Part shown: one piece after another, positions 52,640 through 61,174 of the stretch | How positions within the stretch are numbered: position 1 is the first letter of the stretch | Layout of the letters: each line of letters opens with the position of its first letter | Source: Erythrobacter sp. UBA1916 | GTDB taxonomy: Bacteria; Pseudomonadota; Alphaproteobacteria; Sphingomonadales; Sphingomonadaceae | Direction of reading: 5' to 3' | DNA: 64,000 nt | Assembly: GCA_002337385.1 (NCBI GenBank) | Contig: DDFY01000011.1 | Coordinates: 1-64,000 of the forward strand | Notes under the pieces: generated by a model | Told to the model about the DNA's origin: nothing | Seen by the model: the letters and a program-made list of their open reading frames with translations, nothing else | Database searches by the model: none | Translations under genes and position numbers: made by a program

Positions 52640-55207
52640 CTATTCGGCCGCCGGTGCCTTTTTCGCCGGGGCCTTCTTCTTCGCGGCAGGCTTCTTCTTG
52701 GCCGGTGCCTTCTTCTTGGCCGGCGCCTTGCGCTTTTTCGCCGGTCCCTTGGCAGCCTTCTCGGTGATCAGCGTGATCGCCTGCTCCTCGGTGAGGTCTT
52801 CGGGCTTGATGTCCTTAGGGATGGTCGCGTTGGTGGTGCCGTCGGTGACATAGGGGCCATAGCGCCCCGGCATCACCTTCATCTCGCCGCCGCTTTCGGG
52901 ATGCGCGCCGAAGGTCTTCACCGGCTCGGCCTTGGCCCGGCCGCCGCCCTTGCGGTTGGCCGCCTCGGCCAGCAGGGTGACCGCCGCGTTCATGCCCGTC
53001 TCGAACACATCGCGCGTGCCCGAGAGCTTGGCATACTTGCCATCGTGCCTAAGGTATGGCCCGTAACGCCCTATGGCAGCTTCGATATCCAGACCCGTCT
53101 CGGGGTGCTTGCCGATGATCCGCGGCAAGGCCAGCAGCTTCAAGGCCCAGTCGAGATCGAAGTCATCGACGTCCTTGGGAATGCTCGCGCGCTTGGCCTC
53201 CTTGCCCTCGCCGATCTGCACATAGGGGCCGAAGCGCCCGGTCTTGCGCTCGACCGGCAGGCCGGTCTCGGGGTCGGTCCCCATGCTCTCGTCTTCCGAG
53301 CCGTCACCCTCGCCCGGCTGGCCGAACTTGCGGCGGAAGTTGCACTCGGGGTAGTTCACGCAGCCGATGAAGGCGCCGAAACGGCCCCCGCGCAGGTGTA
53401 GCTCGCCGCCCTGGCGACCTTCCTCGGCGCACTTGGGGCACCAGCGCGGCGGATTGCCATCGTCGCGCTTGGGGAAGAGGTAGTCTTCCAGGAACACATC
53501 GAGCGCTTCGGTCACTTCCGAGGGCTGCTGTTCCATGACCTCGTCGCTCTTGGGCTTGAAGTCCTTCCAGAAGCTTTCGAGCAGCGCCTTGTATTCGGCC
53601 CGTCCGCCCGAGACTTCGTCCAGCTCGTCTTCCATCCCGGCGGTGAAGTCGTAAGCGACATAGGTGGGGAAGAAGCGTTCGAGGAACGCTGTCAGCAGTC
53701 GCCCGGAATCCTCAGCAAAGAAACGGTTTTTCTCCATCCGCACGTAGGCACGATCCCGTAGGGTCTGGATGGTCGAGGCATAGGTCGACGGCCGGCCGAT
53801 GCCCAGTTCCTCAAGCCGCTTGACGAGGCTCGCTTCGGAAAAGCGCGGCGGCGGCTGGGTGAAGTGCTGGGTGGCGTCGACGCCCTTCTTTGCAGGCAAA
53901 TCGCCCTTGCGCAGCACGGGCAGCAGGCCATCGTCGTCATCGTCGGACTTCTCGTCGAAGCTTTCGGAATAGACGGCGAGATAGCCGGGGAATTTGACCA
54001 CCTGCCCGGTCGCGCGCAGCTCGTGCTGGCCGGTCGCCTCGCGCAAGGTGACGCTGGTGCGTTCGAGCTGCGCGGTGGCCATCTGGCTCGCCATCGCGCG
54101 CTTGAAGATCAGGCCATAAAGCTTGGCTTCGTCGCCCGAGGCGGCACGGTCTCGGGTGAAGTCGGTCGGGCGGATCGCCTCGTGCGCTTCCTGCGCGTTC
54201 TTGGCCTTGGTCGAATAGAAGCGCGGCTTTTCGGGCAGGTAGGCCGAATCGTAGCGATCGCCGATCGCATCACGGCAGGCGTCGATGGCCGAAGGGTCCA
54301 TCTGCACGCCGTCAGTACGCATATAGGTGATCGCACCCGCCTCGTAGAGCGACTGGGCACAGCGCATCGTGTGGCTGGCCGAGAAGCCGAGTTTTCGCGC
54401 GGCTTCCTGCTGCAGTGTCGAAGTGGTGAACGGCGGCGCGGGGTTGCGCTTGAGCGGTTTTGTTTCGACGTCCTCAACGGTGAAGTGCCCGGCTTCGACC
54501 GCCGCCTTGGCCGCCTCGGCGCTGGTGCCATTGCCAAGCGACATCTTGTCGAGCTTCTGCCCGTCGAACTTGACCAGACGCGCGTCGAACTGGCTGCCGT
54601 CATGCTCCATGTGAGCGATGACCGACCAGTATTCCTCGGGCTTGAACGCCTCGATCTCGCGCTCGCGCTGGCAGATCAGCCGCAAGGCGACCGACTGCAC
54701 CCGGCCCGCGCTCTTGGCCCCGGGCAGCTTGCGCCACAACACCGGCGAAAGCGTAAAGCCGAACAGGTAATCCAGCGCGCGGCGGGCGAGATAGGCGTCA
54801 ATCAGATCCTGATCGAGATCACGCGGCTTCTCCATCGCGCTGGTGACGGCAGGCTTGGTGATGGCGTTGAAGGTAACGCGGCTGACATTGGCGGGCAGCG
54901 CCTTCTTCTTCTTCAGCAGGTCCATCACGTGCCAGCTGATCGCCTCCCCCTCGCGATCAGGGTCGGTGGCGAGGATCAGACGGTCAGCGGTCTTGGCTGC
55001 ATCGGCGATGGCTTTCACCTGATCGCGGTTGCGCTTGTCACTATAAACCTCCCAGTCCATCGCGAAGTCTTCGTCGGGGCGGACCGAACCGTCCTTCGGT
55101 GGAAGATCGCGGACGTGACCGTAGGAAGCGAGGACCTTATAATCCTTGCCGAGGTACTTCTCGATGGTCTTCGCCTTCGCGGGCGACTCTACAATAACAA
55201 GCTGCAT
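52640..55207 (-). CDS. topA: DNA topoisomerase I
   Basis: An 855-residue type IA topoisomerase that relaxes negative supercoils. It begins MQLVIVESPAKAKTIEKYLG (TOPRIM), carries the acidic TOPRIM triad in ATDPDREGEAISWH, the catalytic tyrosine in AITYMRTDGV, and a C4 zinc finger CPKCAEEGRQGGELHLRG with GCVNYPEC. The C-terminus has repeated glycine-proline-tyrosine modules (GRYGPYL, GRYGPYV) and ends in a 40-residue tail of AKKK/PAKK repeats, like histone H1, which tethers it to DNA. Tails of this sort are common in alphaproteobacterial TopA. Confidence 0.97.
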   Translation of the reverse strand: MQLVIVESPAKAKTIEKYLGKDYKVLASYGHVRDLPPKDGSVRPDEDFAMDWEVYSDKRNRDQVKAIADAAKTADRLILATDPDREGEAISWHVMDLLKKKKALPANVSRVTFNAITKPAVTSAMEKPRDLDQDLIDAYLARRALDYLFGFTLSPVLWRKLPGAKSAGRVQSVALRLICQREREIEAFKPEEYWSVIAHMEHDGSQFDARLVKFDGQKLDKMSLGNGTSAEAAKAAVEAGHFTVEDVETKPLKRNPAPPFTTSTLQQEAARKLGFSASHTMRCAQSLYEAGAITYMRTDGVQMDPSAIDACRDAIGDRYDSAYLPEKPRFYSTKAKNAQEAHEAIRPTDFTRDRAASGDEAKLYGLIFKRAMASQMATAQLERTSVTLREATGQHELRATGQVVKFPGYLAVYSESFDEKSDDDDDGLLPVLRKGDLPAKKGVDATQHFTQPPPRFSEASLVKRLEELGIGRPSTYASTIQTLRDRAYVRMEKNRFFAEDSGRLLTAFLERFFPTYVAYDFTAGMEDELDEVSGGRAEYKALLESFWKDFKPKSDEVMEQQPSEVTEALDVFLEDYLFPKRDDGNPPRWCPKCAEEGRQGGELHLRGGRFGAFIGCVNYPECNFRRKFGQPGEGDGSEDESMGTDPETGLPVERKTGRFGPYVQIGEGKEAKRASIPKDVDDFDLDWALKLLALPRIIGKHPETGLDIEAAIGRYGPYLRHDGKYAKLSGTRDVFETGMNAAVTLLAEAANRKGGGRAKAEPVKTFGAHPESGGEMKVMPGRYGPYVTDGTTNATIPKDIKPEDLTEEQAITLITEKAAKGPAKKRKAPAKKKAPAKKKPAAKKKAPAKKAPAAE

Positions 55208-55300
55208 GGAGAAAACCGTCAGTCCCTTACACGTGTACGTACGCGCGAGGGTGATGCGGCTAGCGGCCTCGCGTCAAGCGGGCAGTTAGCGGGGCTTGGC

Positions 55301-56413
55301 TCATCCGGCTAGAGAGACTTTTGCCCCGGCGTGCCGCGCGAGCCTTCCCGCAATCTCCAGTTCGAGCAATGCCATGTGCACTGCGCCGGGGCTGGAGCCG
55401 GTCTGGCGGATCAGTTCGTCGACGGCGACAGGCGCGGTGCTGAGCAGGTCGGCCAGGGCACCAGCGGGCATTTCGTCCTCGGGTTCGCCGGCGAAATGCG
55501 GCTCGGGTTCGCGCACGTGGGAGCGCGGCTTGCCGTCGAACCCGTCGAGCAGTTCGATCACGTCCTCGGCGCTCTGAACCAGAATTGCGCCCTCGCGGAT
55601 CAGCTGGTTGCACCCGTGGCTGCGCGCATCGAGCGGGGAGCCAGGGATCGCCATCACCTCGCGCCCGGCCTCGCCCGCCAGCCTCGCGGTGATCAGCGAG
55701 CCCGACTTGGGCGCAGCTTCGACCACCAGCGTTCCGGCGGCGATCCCGGCAATGATGCGGTTGCGCGAGGGAAAGTGGCTGCCGCGCGGCTCGGTGCCGG
55801 GAGGCTGTTCGGCGAGCAGCAAGCCTTCGCGGGCAATCTGCTCCTGCAATTTGGCGTGCTGCGGCGGGTAGGCGATGTCGATCCCGCTGGCGATCACCCC
55901 GATGGTGGCAGGCAGAGCGCCCACATGGCAGGCCCCGTCAATCCCGCGCGCCAGCCCGGAGACGACCACATAGCCCTGCCCCGCCAGCTCGCTCGCAAGG
56001 TCGCGCGCCAGCTTTACCGCCGCCGCCGAGGCGTTGCGCGCGCCCACCATCGCCACGGCAGGGCGGTGCGCGAGCGCCGCATCGCCGCGCGCGGTGAGAA
56101 TCGGCGGGGCGCTTTCGAGTTCGGCCAGCAACGGGGGATAGTCGGCGCTATCGTGGAACAGATAGCGCGCGCCCGCCGCCCGCGCCGCCTCGATCTCGGC
56201 GCTGACCTTGGTGTGGGTCGCCACCCGGTAGGACTTCTTGAGCCCGCGCGCGGCAAGCTCGGGCAGCGCCTCAAGCGCGGCCTCGGCAGTGCCGTAGCGG
56301 GCGAGTAGCTGGCGGTAGGAGACCGGCCCGATATTGGCCGAACGCAGCAGGCGAATACAGGCATAGGCCTCGGCCTGCGAGAGCGAGTTCGCCTCGGGCC
56401 GCGCCTCGCTCAC
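55301..56413 (-). CDS. dprA: DNA processing protein DprA
   Basis: A 370-residue DprA/Smf protein that loads RecA on incoming single-stranded DNA during natural transformation. The Rossmann core shows MVGARNAS, VVSGLARGIDGACHVGAL, SGIDIAYPPQH, FPSRNRIIAGIA and VVEAAPKSGSLITARLA, followed by a C-terminal winged-helix domain. Start is a GTG at 56413 overlapping the plsY stop (GTGA). Nearly all bacteria have dprA, so it does not prove competence. The last 60 residues (TAPVAVDELIRQTGSS) are the DML1-like domain. Confidence 0.96.
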   Translation of the reverse strand: MSEARPEANSLSQAEAYACIRLLRSANIGPVSYRQLLARYGTAEAALEALPELAARGLKKSYRVATHTKVSAEIEAARAAGARYLFHDSADYPPLLAELESAPPILTARGDAALAHRPAVAMVGARNASAAAVKLARDLASELAGQGYVVVSGLARGIDGACHVGALPATIGVIASGIDIAYPPQHAKLQEQIAREGLLLAEQPPGTEPRGSHFPSRNRIIAGIAAGTLVVEAAPKSGSLITARLAGEAGREVMAIPGSPLDARSHGCNQLIREGAILVQSAEDVIELLDGFDGKPRSHVREPEPHFAGEPEDEMPAGALADLLSTAPVAVDELIRQTGSSPGAVHMALLELEIAGRLARHAGAKVSLAG

Positions 56414-57021
56414 TTCTTGCCGCCGACCTTGGGTTCTGTCCCCGCCTTGAGGCGCGCAATGTTCGCCCGGTGCAGCCAGATCACCAGCGCCGCGATCACC
56501 GCCAGCACGGGTACAAACCGGTCAAACCCAAGCAGCGCCGCCGCCAGCACAGCGGCCAGCACAGCGCCCATCCCGGCCACCGAACTGATCCGCACCGTGG
56601 CCAGCAGGCCCAGCCACACCAGCGCATAGGCAAGCCCCACCGGCCATCCGATCCCGAAGGCGGCGCCAGCATTCGTGGCAACGCCCTTGCCGCCCTTGAA
56701 CTTCAGCCACACGGGGAAGCAATGCCCCAGCACCGCACCAAGCGCCGCCAGCGGAACCGGACCAAAAGCCGCAGCAGGCAGCGCGCCACCCTCAGAAAAC
56801 AGCGCCCGTGCGATCAGAACGGGGGCCAGGCCCTTGGCCAGATCTAGCAGCAAGGTGCCTGCCGCCAGCCACTTCGAGCCAGTCCGCAACACATTAGTAG
56901 CGCCGATATTGCCGCTGCCGATGGTGCGGATATCACCCTTGCCCGCCGCCATGGCAAGCAACAGGCCGAACGGGATCGAGCCGAACCCATAACCGATCAG
57001 GAAGGCGAAAAGGGAATCCAA
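56410..57021 (-). CDS. plsY: Glycerol-3-phosphate acyltransferase PlsY
   Basis: A 203-residue membrane enzyme that transfers acyl from acyl-phosphate to glycerol-3-phosphate, starting phospholipid synthesis. Signature blocks are GYGFGSIPFGLLLA, SGNIGATNVLR, GHCFPVWLKFKGGKGVATN and the C-terminal HRANIARL, with five to seven hydrophobic helices. I start it at TTG 57021 (LDSLFAFL) because GGAG lies 7 bases upstream; the frame is open back to 57564 only over the antisense of murI. Its stop overlaps dprA. Confidence 0.94.
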   Translation of the reverse strand: MDSLFAFLIGYGFGSIPFGLLLAMAAGKGDIRTIGSGNIGATNVLRTGSKWLAAGTLLLDLAKGLAPVLIARALFSEGGALPAAAFGPVPLAALGAVLGHCFPVWLKFKGGKGVATNAGAAFGIGWPVGLAYALVWLGLLATVRISSVAGMGAVLAAVLAAALLGFDRFVPVLAVIAALVIWLHRANIARLKAGTEPKVGGKK

Positions 57022-57041
57022 ACCACAACTCCATCCGGCCT

Positions 57042-57111
57042 GAGCTTGTCGAAGGGCCGTGCAATCTTCTAGCGCGGCGCTTACGGGAAAAGACAGGGGT
57101 TCGACAAGCTC
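57042..57111. repeat. Inverted REP-like repeat in the plsY-murI gap
   Basis: A perfect 12-bp inverted repeat, GAGCTTGTCGAA at 57042-57053 and TTCGACAAGCTC at 57100-57111, separated by 46 bases. The flanks (GGCC-rich) also mirror. GAGCTTGTCGAA-containing elements are, to my recollection, widespread between genes in sphingomonads. The spacing between the divergent plsY and murI starts would accommodate it as a stem or a promoter-flanking element. Confidence 0.65.
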
Positions 57112-57135
57112 GGCCCGAACGGATTTGGAGCGAAT

Positions 57136-57930
57136 ATGCGTGCCGATACCCCCATCCTCATCTTCGACTCGGGTGTCGGCGGGCTCACCGTACTTTCCCA
57201 AACACGCGAACTTCTCCCCGAAGCCGACTACATCTACGTCGCCGACAGCGCTGCCCTGCCCTATGGCGACAAGAGCGAGGCTGAAATCGCCGCGCGCGTT
57301 TGCGGCCTGCTGGGCCGACTCGCCGAACGCTATCACCCACGCCTCATCTGCATTGCCTGCAACACCGCATCGACCATCGCGCTCGGCATGGTGCGCGAGG
57401 TACTCGAAACGCCGATCGTAGGCACAGTACCCGCGATCAAGCCCGCGGCCGAAGCGACCCAAAGCGGCGTGATCGGCTTGCTCGGCACGGCCGCCACTAT
57501 TCGCCAGCCCTATGTTGACCGACTCGAAGCAGAGTTCGCCCAGGGCAAGACGCTGCTGCGCCATGCCGCGCCCGAACTTGTCCTCGCGGCCGAGCGGAAA
57601 CTGCGCGGTGAGTCGCTAGACCCGACAGCGATCGAGCGTGCCGTCACCGGACTGCGCGCCCAGCCCGGCGGAGATCGGATCGATACTGTGGTGCTCGCCT
57701 GCACCCATTTCCCGCTGCTGGCCGATGAACTGGCGGAGAAATTCGGCCCGCAGGTCCGTTTTGTTGACGGAGCGCAAGGAATTGCCCGCCGCATCGCCTA
57801 CCTGACGCGCGGTCAGGCCTTCGCACGGTCCGACAGCGACCTTGCAATCATCACGGGTGATGCCAGCCATGACACTGCACTCCATCGAGCCCTCCAACAC
57901 TACGGGATCGGCAGAATTGCGGGGTTCTAA
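57136..57930 (+). CDS. murI: Glutamate racemase
   Basis: A 264-residue glutamate racemase supplying D-glutamate for peptidoglycan. The two catalytic cysteines are C75 in ICIACNTAST and C189 in VVLACTHFPLL; the substrate loop FDSGVGGLTVL opens the protein, and GTVPAIKPA follows the first cysteine. Length fits. It is divergent from plsY across the inverted repeat, and 79 bases upstream of the hemA reading start, possibly in the same transcript. Cytoplasmic. Confidence 0.96.
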   Translation: MRADTPILIFDSGVGGLTVLSQTRELLPEADYIYVADSAALPYGDKSEAEIAARVCGLLGRLAERYHPRLICIACNTASTIALGMVREVLETPIVGTVPAIKPAAEATQSGVIGLLGTAATIRQPYVDRLEAEFAQGKTLLRHAAPELVLAAERKLRGESLDPTAIERAVTGLRAQPGGDRIDTVVLACTHFPLLADELAEKFGPQVRFVDGAQGIARRIAYLTRGQAFARSDSDLAIITGDASHDTALHRALQHYGIGRIAGF

Positions 57931-58009
57931 TGAGAACCCTTCGCAAACATCGCCCTTTCAAAATTGCCCCGCGTTGACTAATTCCGCGCATAAGGATTGC
58001 CGCGGCCCA

Positions 58010-59257
58010 GTGCGCGGCGCAGATCGGACCGGTACGCTGAACTACAATCATATCTTCGATCAAGCGATCGGACGCCTGCACGGCGAGGGCCGTTATCGCG
58101 TCTTTATCGACATCCTGCGCAACAAGGGTGCCTTCCCCAATGCGCGCTGCTTTGCCGGCCACAATGGCCCCAAGCCGATCACCGTGTGGTGCTCGAACGA
58201 CTATCTGGCCATGGGCCAGCACCCCAAGGTTGTCGCCGCCATGGAAGAGGCGCTGCATGACGTTGGCGCCGGCTCCGGCGGCACGCGCAACATCGGCGGC
58301 AACACCCACTATCATATCGAGCTTGAGCGCGAACTCGCCGACCTGCACGGCAAGGAAGGCGCGCTGCTGTTCACCTCGGGCTATGTCTCGAACGACGCCA
58401 CGCTCTCAACGCTGGGCAAGCTTCTGCCGGGCTGCGTGATCTTCTCCGACGAGCTGAACCACGCCTCGATGATCGCAGGCATCCGCAATTCGGGCTGCGA
58501 AAAGCGCATCTGGCGTCATAATGACGTCGCCCACCTCGAAGAGTTGCTCGCCGCTGAAGGGCCGGACGTGCCCAAGCTGATCGCCTTCGAAAGCGTCTAT
58601 TCGATGGATGGTGACGTGGCCCCGATCCACGCCATCTGCGATCTCGCTGAGAAATATGGCGCGCTGACCTATATCGACGAGGTCCACGCAGTCGGCATGT
58701 ACGGCGAGCGCGGCGGCGGCATTTCCGAACGGGACGAAGCCGCACACCGGATCGACATCATCGAGGGCACGCTGGGCAAGGCATTCGGCGTCATGGGCGG
58801 CTACATCACCGCCGACCAGCGCATCATCGACTGCATCCGGTCCTATGCACCCGGCTTCATCTTCACCACTTCGCTCAGCCCGGTGTTGGCCGCCGGTGTG
58901 CTCGCCTCGGTGAAGCACCTCAAGCAGTCCACCCTTGAGCGCGAAGGCCAACAGGCCGCTGCTGCGATGCTGAAGGCGAAGTTCCGCGAGGTCGGCCTGC
59001 CGGTAATGGATTCGACCACCCACATCGTCCCGCTGATGGTGGGCGATCCGGTGCGCGCGAAGAAGATCTCCGACATCCTGCTCGCCGAGTATGGCGTCTA
59101 TGTGCAGCCGATCAATTTCCCGACCGTGCCGCGCGGCACGGAAAGGCTGCGCTTCACGCCCGGTCCGTCGCACACCGAGGCGATGATGGACGAGCTGACG
59201 ACCGCGCTAGTCGAGATTTGGGATCGGCTCGAACTACAGCTTCGCGCAGCAGCCTAA
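58010..59257 (+). CDS. hemA: 5-aminolevulinate synthase
   Basis: A pyridoxal-phosphate enzyme joining glycine and succinyl-CoA to 5-aminolevulinate, the C4 route to haem found in alphaproteobacteria. Visible are WCSNDYLAMGQHP, TRNIGGNTHYHIELE, SGYVSNDATL, YIDEVHAVGMYG and the PLP lysine in EGTLGKAFGVMGGY. Family similarity begins at NYNHIFDQAI (58040). No ATG is near: the choices are GTG 58010 (used here, 415 residues) or CTG 58037 (406 residues). The frame opens further back, overlapping murI, without similarity. The start is therefore uncertain, the identity is not. Confidence 0.92.
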   Translation: MRGADRTGTLNYNHIFDQAIGRLHGEGRYRVFIDILRNKGAFPNARCFAGHNGPKPITVWCSNDYLAMGQHPKVVAAMEEALHDVGAGSGGTRNIGGNTHYHIELERELADLHGKEGALLFTSGYVSNDATLSTLGKLLPGCVIFSDELNHASMIAGIRNSGCEKRIWRHNDVAHLEELLAAEGPDVPKLIAFESVYSMDGDVAPIHAICDLAEKYGALTYIDEVHAVGMYGERGGGISERDEAAHRIDIIEGTLGKAFGVMGGYITADQRIIDCIRSYAPGFIFTTSLSPVLAAGVLASVKHLKQSTLEREGQQAAAAMLKAKFREVGLPVMDSTTHIVPLMVGDPVRAKKISDILLAEYGVYVQPINFPTVPRGTERLRFTPGPSHTEAMMDELTTALVEIWDRLELQLRAAA

Positions 59258-59273
59258 ATATTTCTTTTTGTAA

Positions 59274-59287
59274 TTGATGCAGGTCAT
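59274..59287 (+). promoter_or_regulatory. Candidate FNR-family binding site
   Basis: TTGATGCAGGTCAT matches the FNR consensus TTGATNNNNATCAA at nine of the ten fixed positions or equivalents (left half complete, right half GTCAT). It is 17 bases past the hemA stop and about 90 bases before the cytochrome lipoprotein start, at a distance that would suit activation of that gene. Confidence 0.45.
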
Positions 59288-59373
59288 AGTTACGGTTATT
59301 ACCGTGACTAAACAACTGTCTTGGCCGAAGTGTCGATAGTGGCACAATGGCCTCCAACAGGGGGAGACCAGCT

Positions 59374-59916
59374 ATGAAACGCCTTCAGACTATAGCCTTC
59401 GCATCCAGCCTCGCACTGGCGCTCGGTGCCTGTCAGGAGACTGAAGAAGCACCTGCCGATACTGTTGCTGTGCCGACGGGCGTCACCACGCTGCCGGTTA
59501 GCATCAACGCTGCGATGGTGGGGCTGATTGACCAGTCGGCCGACTATCTCTGGGCCATGGGCAACGGCGACCTGCCGAAGGATGCGCACGACTGGGATCA
59601 GGTCCGCGCGGCAAGCTATGACATGATCATCGGCGGCGCCGTAATCCAGATCCCGGGAACAGGCGAGCACGATGCGGAATGGGTCAAGGCCGAAGACTGG
59701 CGTACATGGTCGAACGAGCTGACCAAGATTGGTGAGGACGCGCTGCCGCTGGCAGAAGAACAGTCGACCGATGTCGACGAATGGCGCGCACTCGGCAACC
59801 GCCTGATCGACAATTGCGAGGCCTGCCACGCGGCCTACAAGCCTGAAATTCCCTCGCAGGGTATCCTGCACGAGGAAATCTCGCGCGATGCCGAAGGCGT
59901 GAGCATCTTCGATTAG
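59374..59916 (+). CDS. Cytochrome c-type lipoprotein with CxxCH haem site
   Basis: A 180-residue lipoprotein: signal sequence with lipobox LGAC (C20), then a helical domain with one haem c site CEACH near the C-terminus (C148, C151, H152). The pattern (a late CxxCH after a long helical region, NRLIDNCEACHAAYKPEIPS) resembles the cytochrome c556/c-prime four-helix type. It should be lipid-anchored in the periplasm and transfer electrons or bind gas ligands; the partner is unknown. Start ATG 59374 has GGGGGAG 8 bases upstream. A candidate FNR site lies upstream, fitting induction at low oxygen. Confidence 0.85.
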   Translation: MKRLQTIAFASSLALALGACQETEEAPADTVAVPTGVTTLPVSINAAMVGLIDQSADYLWAMGNGDLPKDAHDWDQVRAASYDMIIGGAVIQIPGTGEHDAEWVKAEDWRTWSNELTKIGEDALPLAEEQSTDVDEWRALGNRLIDNCEACHAAYKPEIPSQGILHEEISRDAEGVSIFD

Positions 59917-59925
59917 TCTGACTTA

Positions 59926-59959
59926 GGCTTGGGCGGTCTTGCGATAAGGCCGCCCAGCC
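59926..59959. terminator. Stem-loop terminator between convergent genes
   Basis: A 14-bp stem with one bulge and one mismatch (GGCTTGGGCGGTCTT and AAGGCCGCCCAGCC, loop GCGAT) separates the cytochrome gene from the convergent PEP-CTERM gene. A clear T-run is lacking, so it may work with Rho or as an RNA end stabiliser. Confidence 0.65.
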
Positions 59960-59993
59960 CTAGCATGCATCAAGCACTGCCGGTCGCCAGTAC

Positions 59994-61061
59994 TCAGGCC
60001 GTGCGGCGTCTACGGCGCAAGAAGAACAGACCAGCCAACGCAATACCGAACAGGCCAAGCAGCCCGGGCTCAGGCACCGGCGTGCCGCCGCTCGATGTCG
60101 AAGAGCCTCCCGAGCTTCCCGGAGTTTCGGGATCGCGGGGCGGCGTGTAGCCACCCTTGTAAGTACCGACGTGCATTTCGCCATTCTGCGTCAGGCTGCC
60201 GAACACGGCGGAGCCCTCGATGTAGTTGGCGGTCGTTGCCTTGGCCTTGGGCGCCAATACCGAGCCTCCGAATGCCGTCGTGAAGTCCAGGCTTTCGGCT
60301 TCGGGGAAATTCCAGATCACATTCTCGCCCAGCTCCTGCGTGCCGCCGAGGAAGTTGTCATTCAGCACGACCGATGAGCCGGTCACGTTGACGATCGCCG
60401 TTTCGGCTCCGTTGAGCTGGAAGTCGATCTCGCCGATCGCAGCAAGGTCCGCAGCATCGATCGAAAACACCGCCAACCCATCGGCATCAGGTGCGGCATT
60501 GAAGACCCCCCGGTTGCCAGCGAACGTCGCCGTGCTGTTGGGCGAAAGGGTCTGCAAATCGTGCGACAGGTTGAGCATGCTGCTCTCGATCAGGCTCGCA
60601 TCCTGCTGCAGGTTTTGCAGGAAGGCCGGATCGCTCATAGCCAAGCCGCTGTTCACGGTGTTGTCGTTGATGTTGGTGTTCGACAGCGAGCCGCCCACCT
60701 GAACCGTCTGCTGGCCGTTGAGATTGAACCCGCTTTCGACATTGCCGCCAACGATAGCGCCCGACCCGTTGTTGAGGTTCTTGTGGCCGCCGGTCACGTT
60801 GCCGACCACGATCAGGCCCGGCTGGCCGCTCGGCGAGGTATCGTCGGGCATGATGTTGTAATTCGATGAATTGCCGCTCAGGTTGCCGCCAACAAAGGTG
60901 CGCCCCTCGACTTCCGAGCTGGAAGTGAGATCGCCAAGGACCACAAGGTTCCATTCGCGCAGCGCATCGGTTCCGACCTGGACCTTCGCAAATGCGGTGG
61001 TGGAGAACACCGCTGCTCCGGCAACCAGCGCTGACGCGACCAAGAACTTGCTACGAATCAT
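59994..61061 (-). CDS. Choice-of-anchor A family protein with PEP-CTERM sorting signal
   Basis: A 355-residue secreted protein with a signal peptide (MIRSKFLVASALVAGAAVF), a choice-of-anchor A domain rich in glycine and asparagine (GDLTSSSEVEGRTFVGGNLSG and later GGNVESGFNLNG), a serine-rich linker and a C-terminal PEP-CTERM: PVPEP, a hydrophobic helix, then a five-arginine cluster. PEP-CTERM proteins are cut and anchored by an exosortase, often with exopolysaccharide production. Neither an exosortase nor an EPS gene is visible here. The mature domain is thought to be an extracellular or biofilm matrix component. It follows the decarboxylase gene on the same strand with a 113-base gap. Confidence 0.9.
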   Translation of the reverse strand: MIRSKFLVASALVAGAAVFSTTAFAKVQVGTDALREWNLVVLGDLTSSSEVEGRTFVGGNLSGNSSNYNIMPDDTSPSGQPGLIVVGNVTGGHKNLNNGSGAIVGGNVESGFNLNGQQTVQVGGSLSNTNINDNTVNSGLAMSDPAFLQNLQQDASLIESSMLNLSHDLQTLSPNSTATFAGNRGVFNAAPDADGLAVFSIDAADLAAIGEIDFQLNGAETAIVNVTGSSVVLNDNFLGGTQELGENVIWNFPEAESLDFTTAFGGSVLAPKAKATTANYIEGSAVFGSLTQNGEMHVGTYKGGYTPPRDPETPGSSGGSSTSSGGTPVPEPGLLGLFGIALAGLFFLRRRRRTA

Positions 61062-61174
61062 GGGAACTCCAATGGGACTTATCGCATGCGCGCAATTCGC
61101 CGCGCAGCCTCCGCTAAACGAGCGGTGGCATGCATCCCATAGCGAGAACCTTCGTAGCGAAAGGTTACCGTCGC

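Noticed and set aside
57842..58009. N-terminal extension of hemA overlapping murI
   Set aside because: No family similarity and it overlaps a real gene; ALAS length agrees with the later start.
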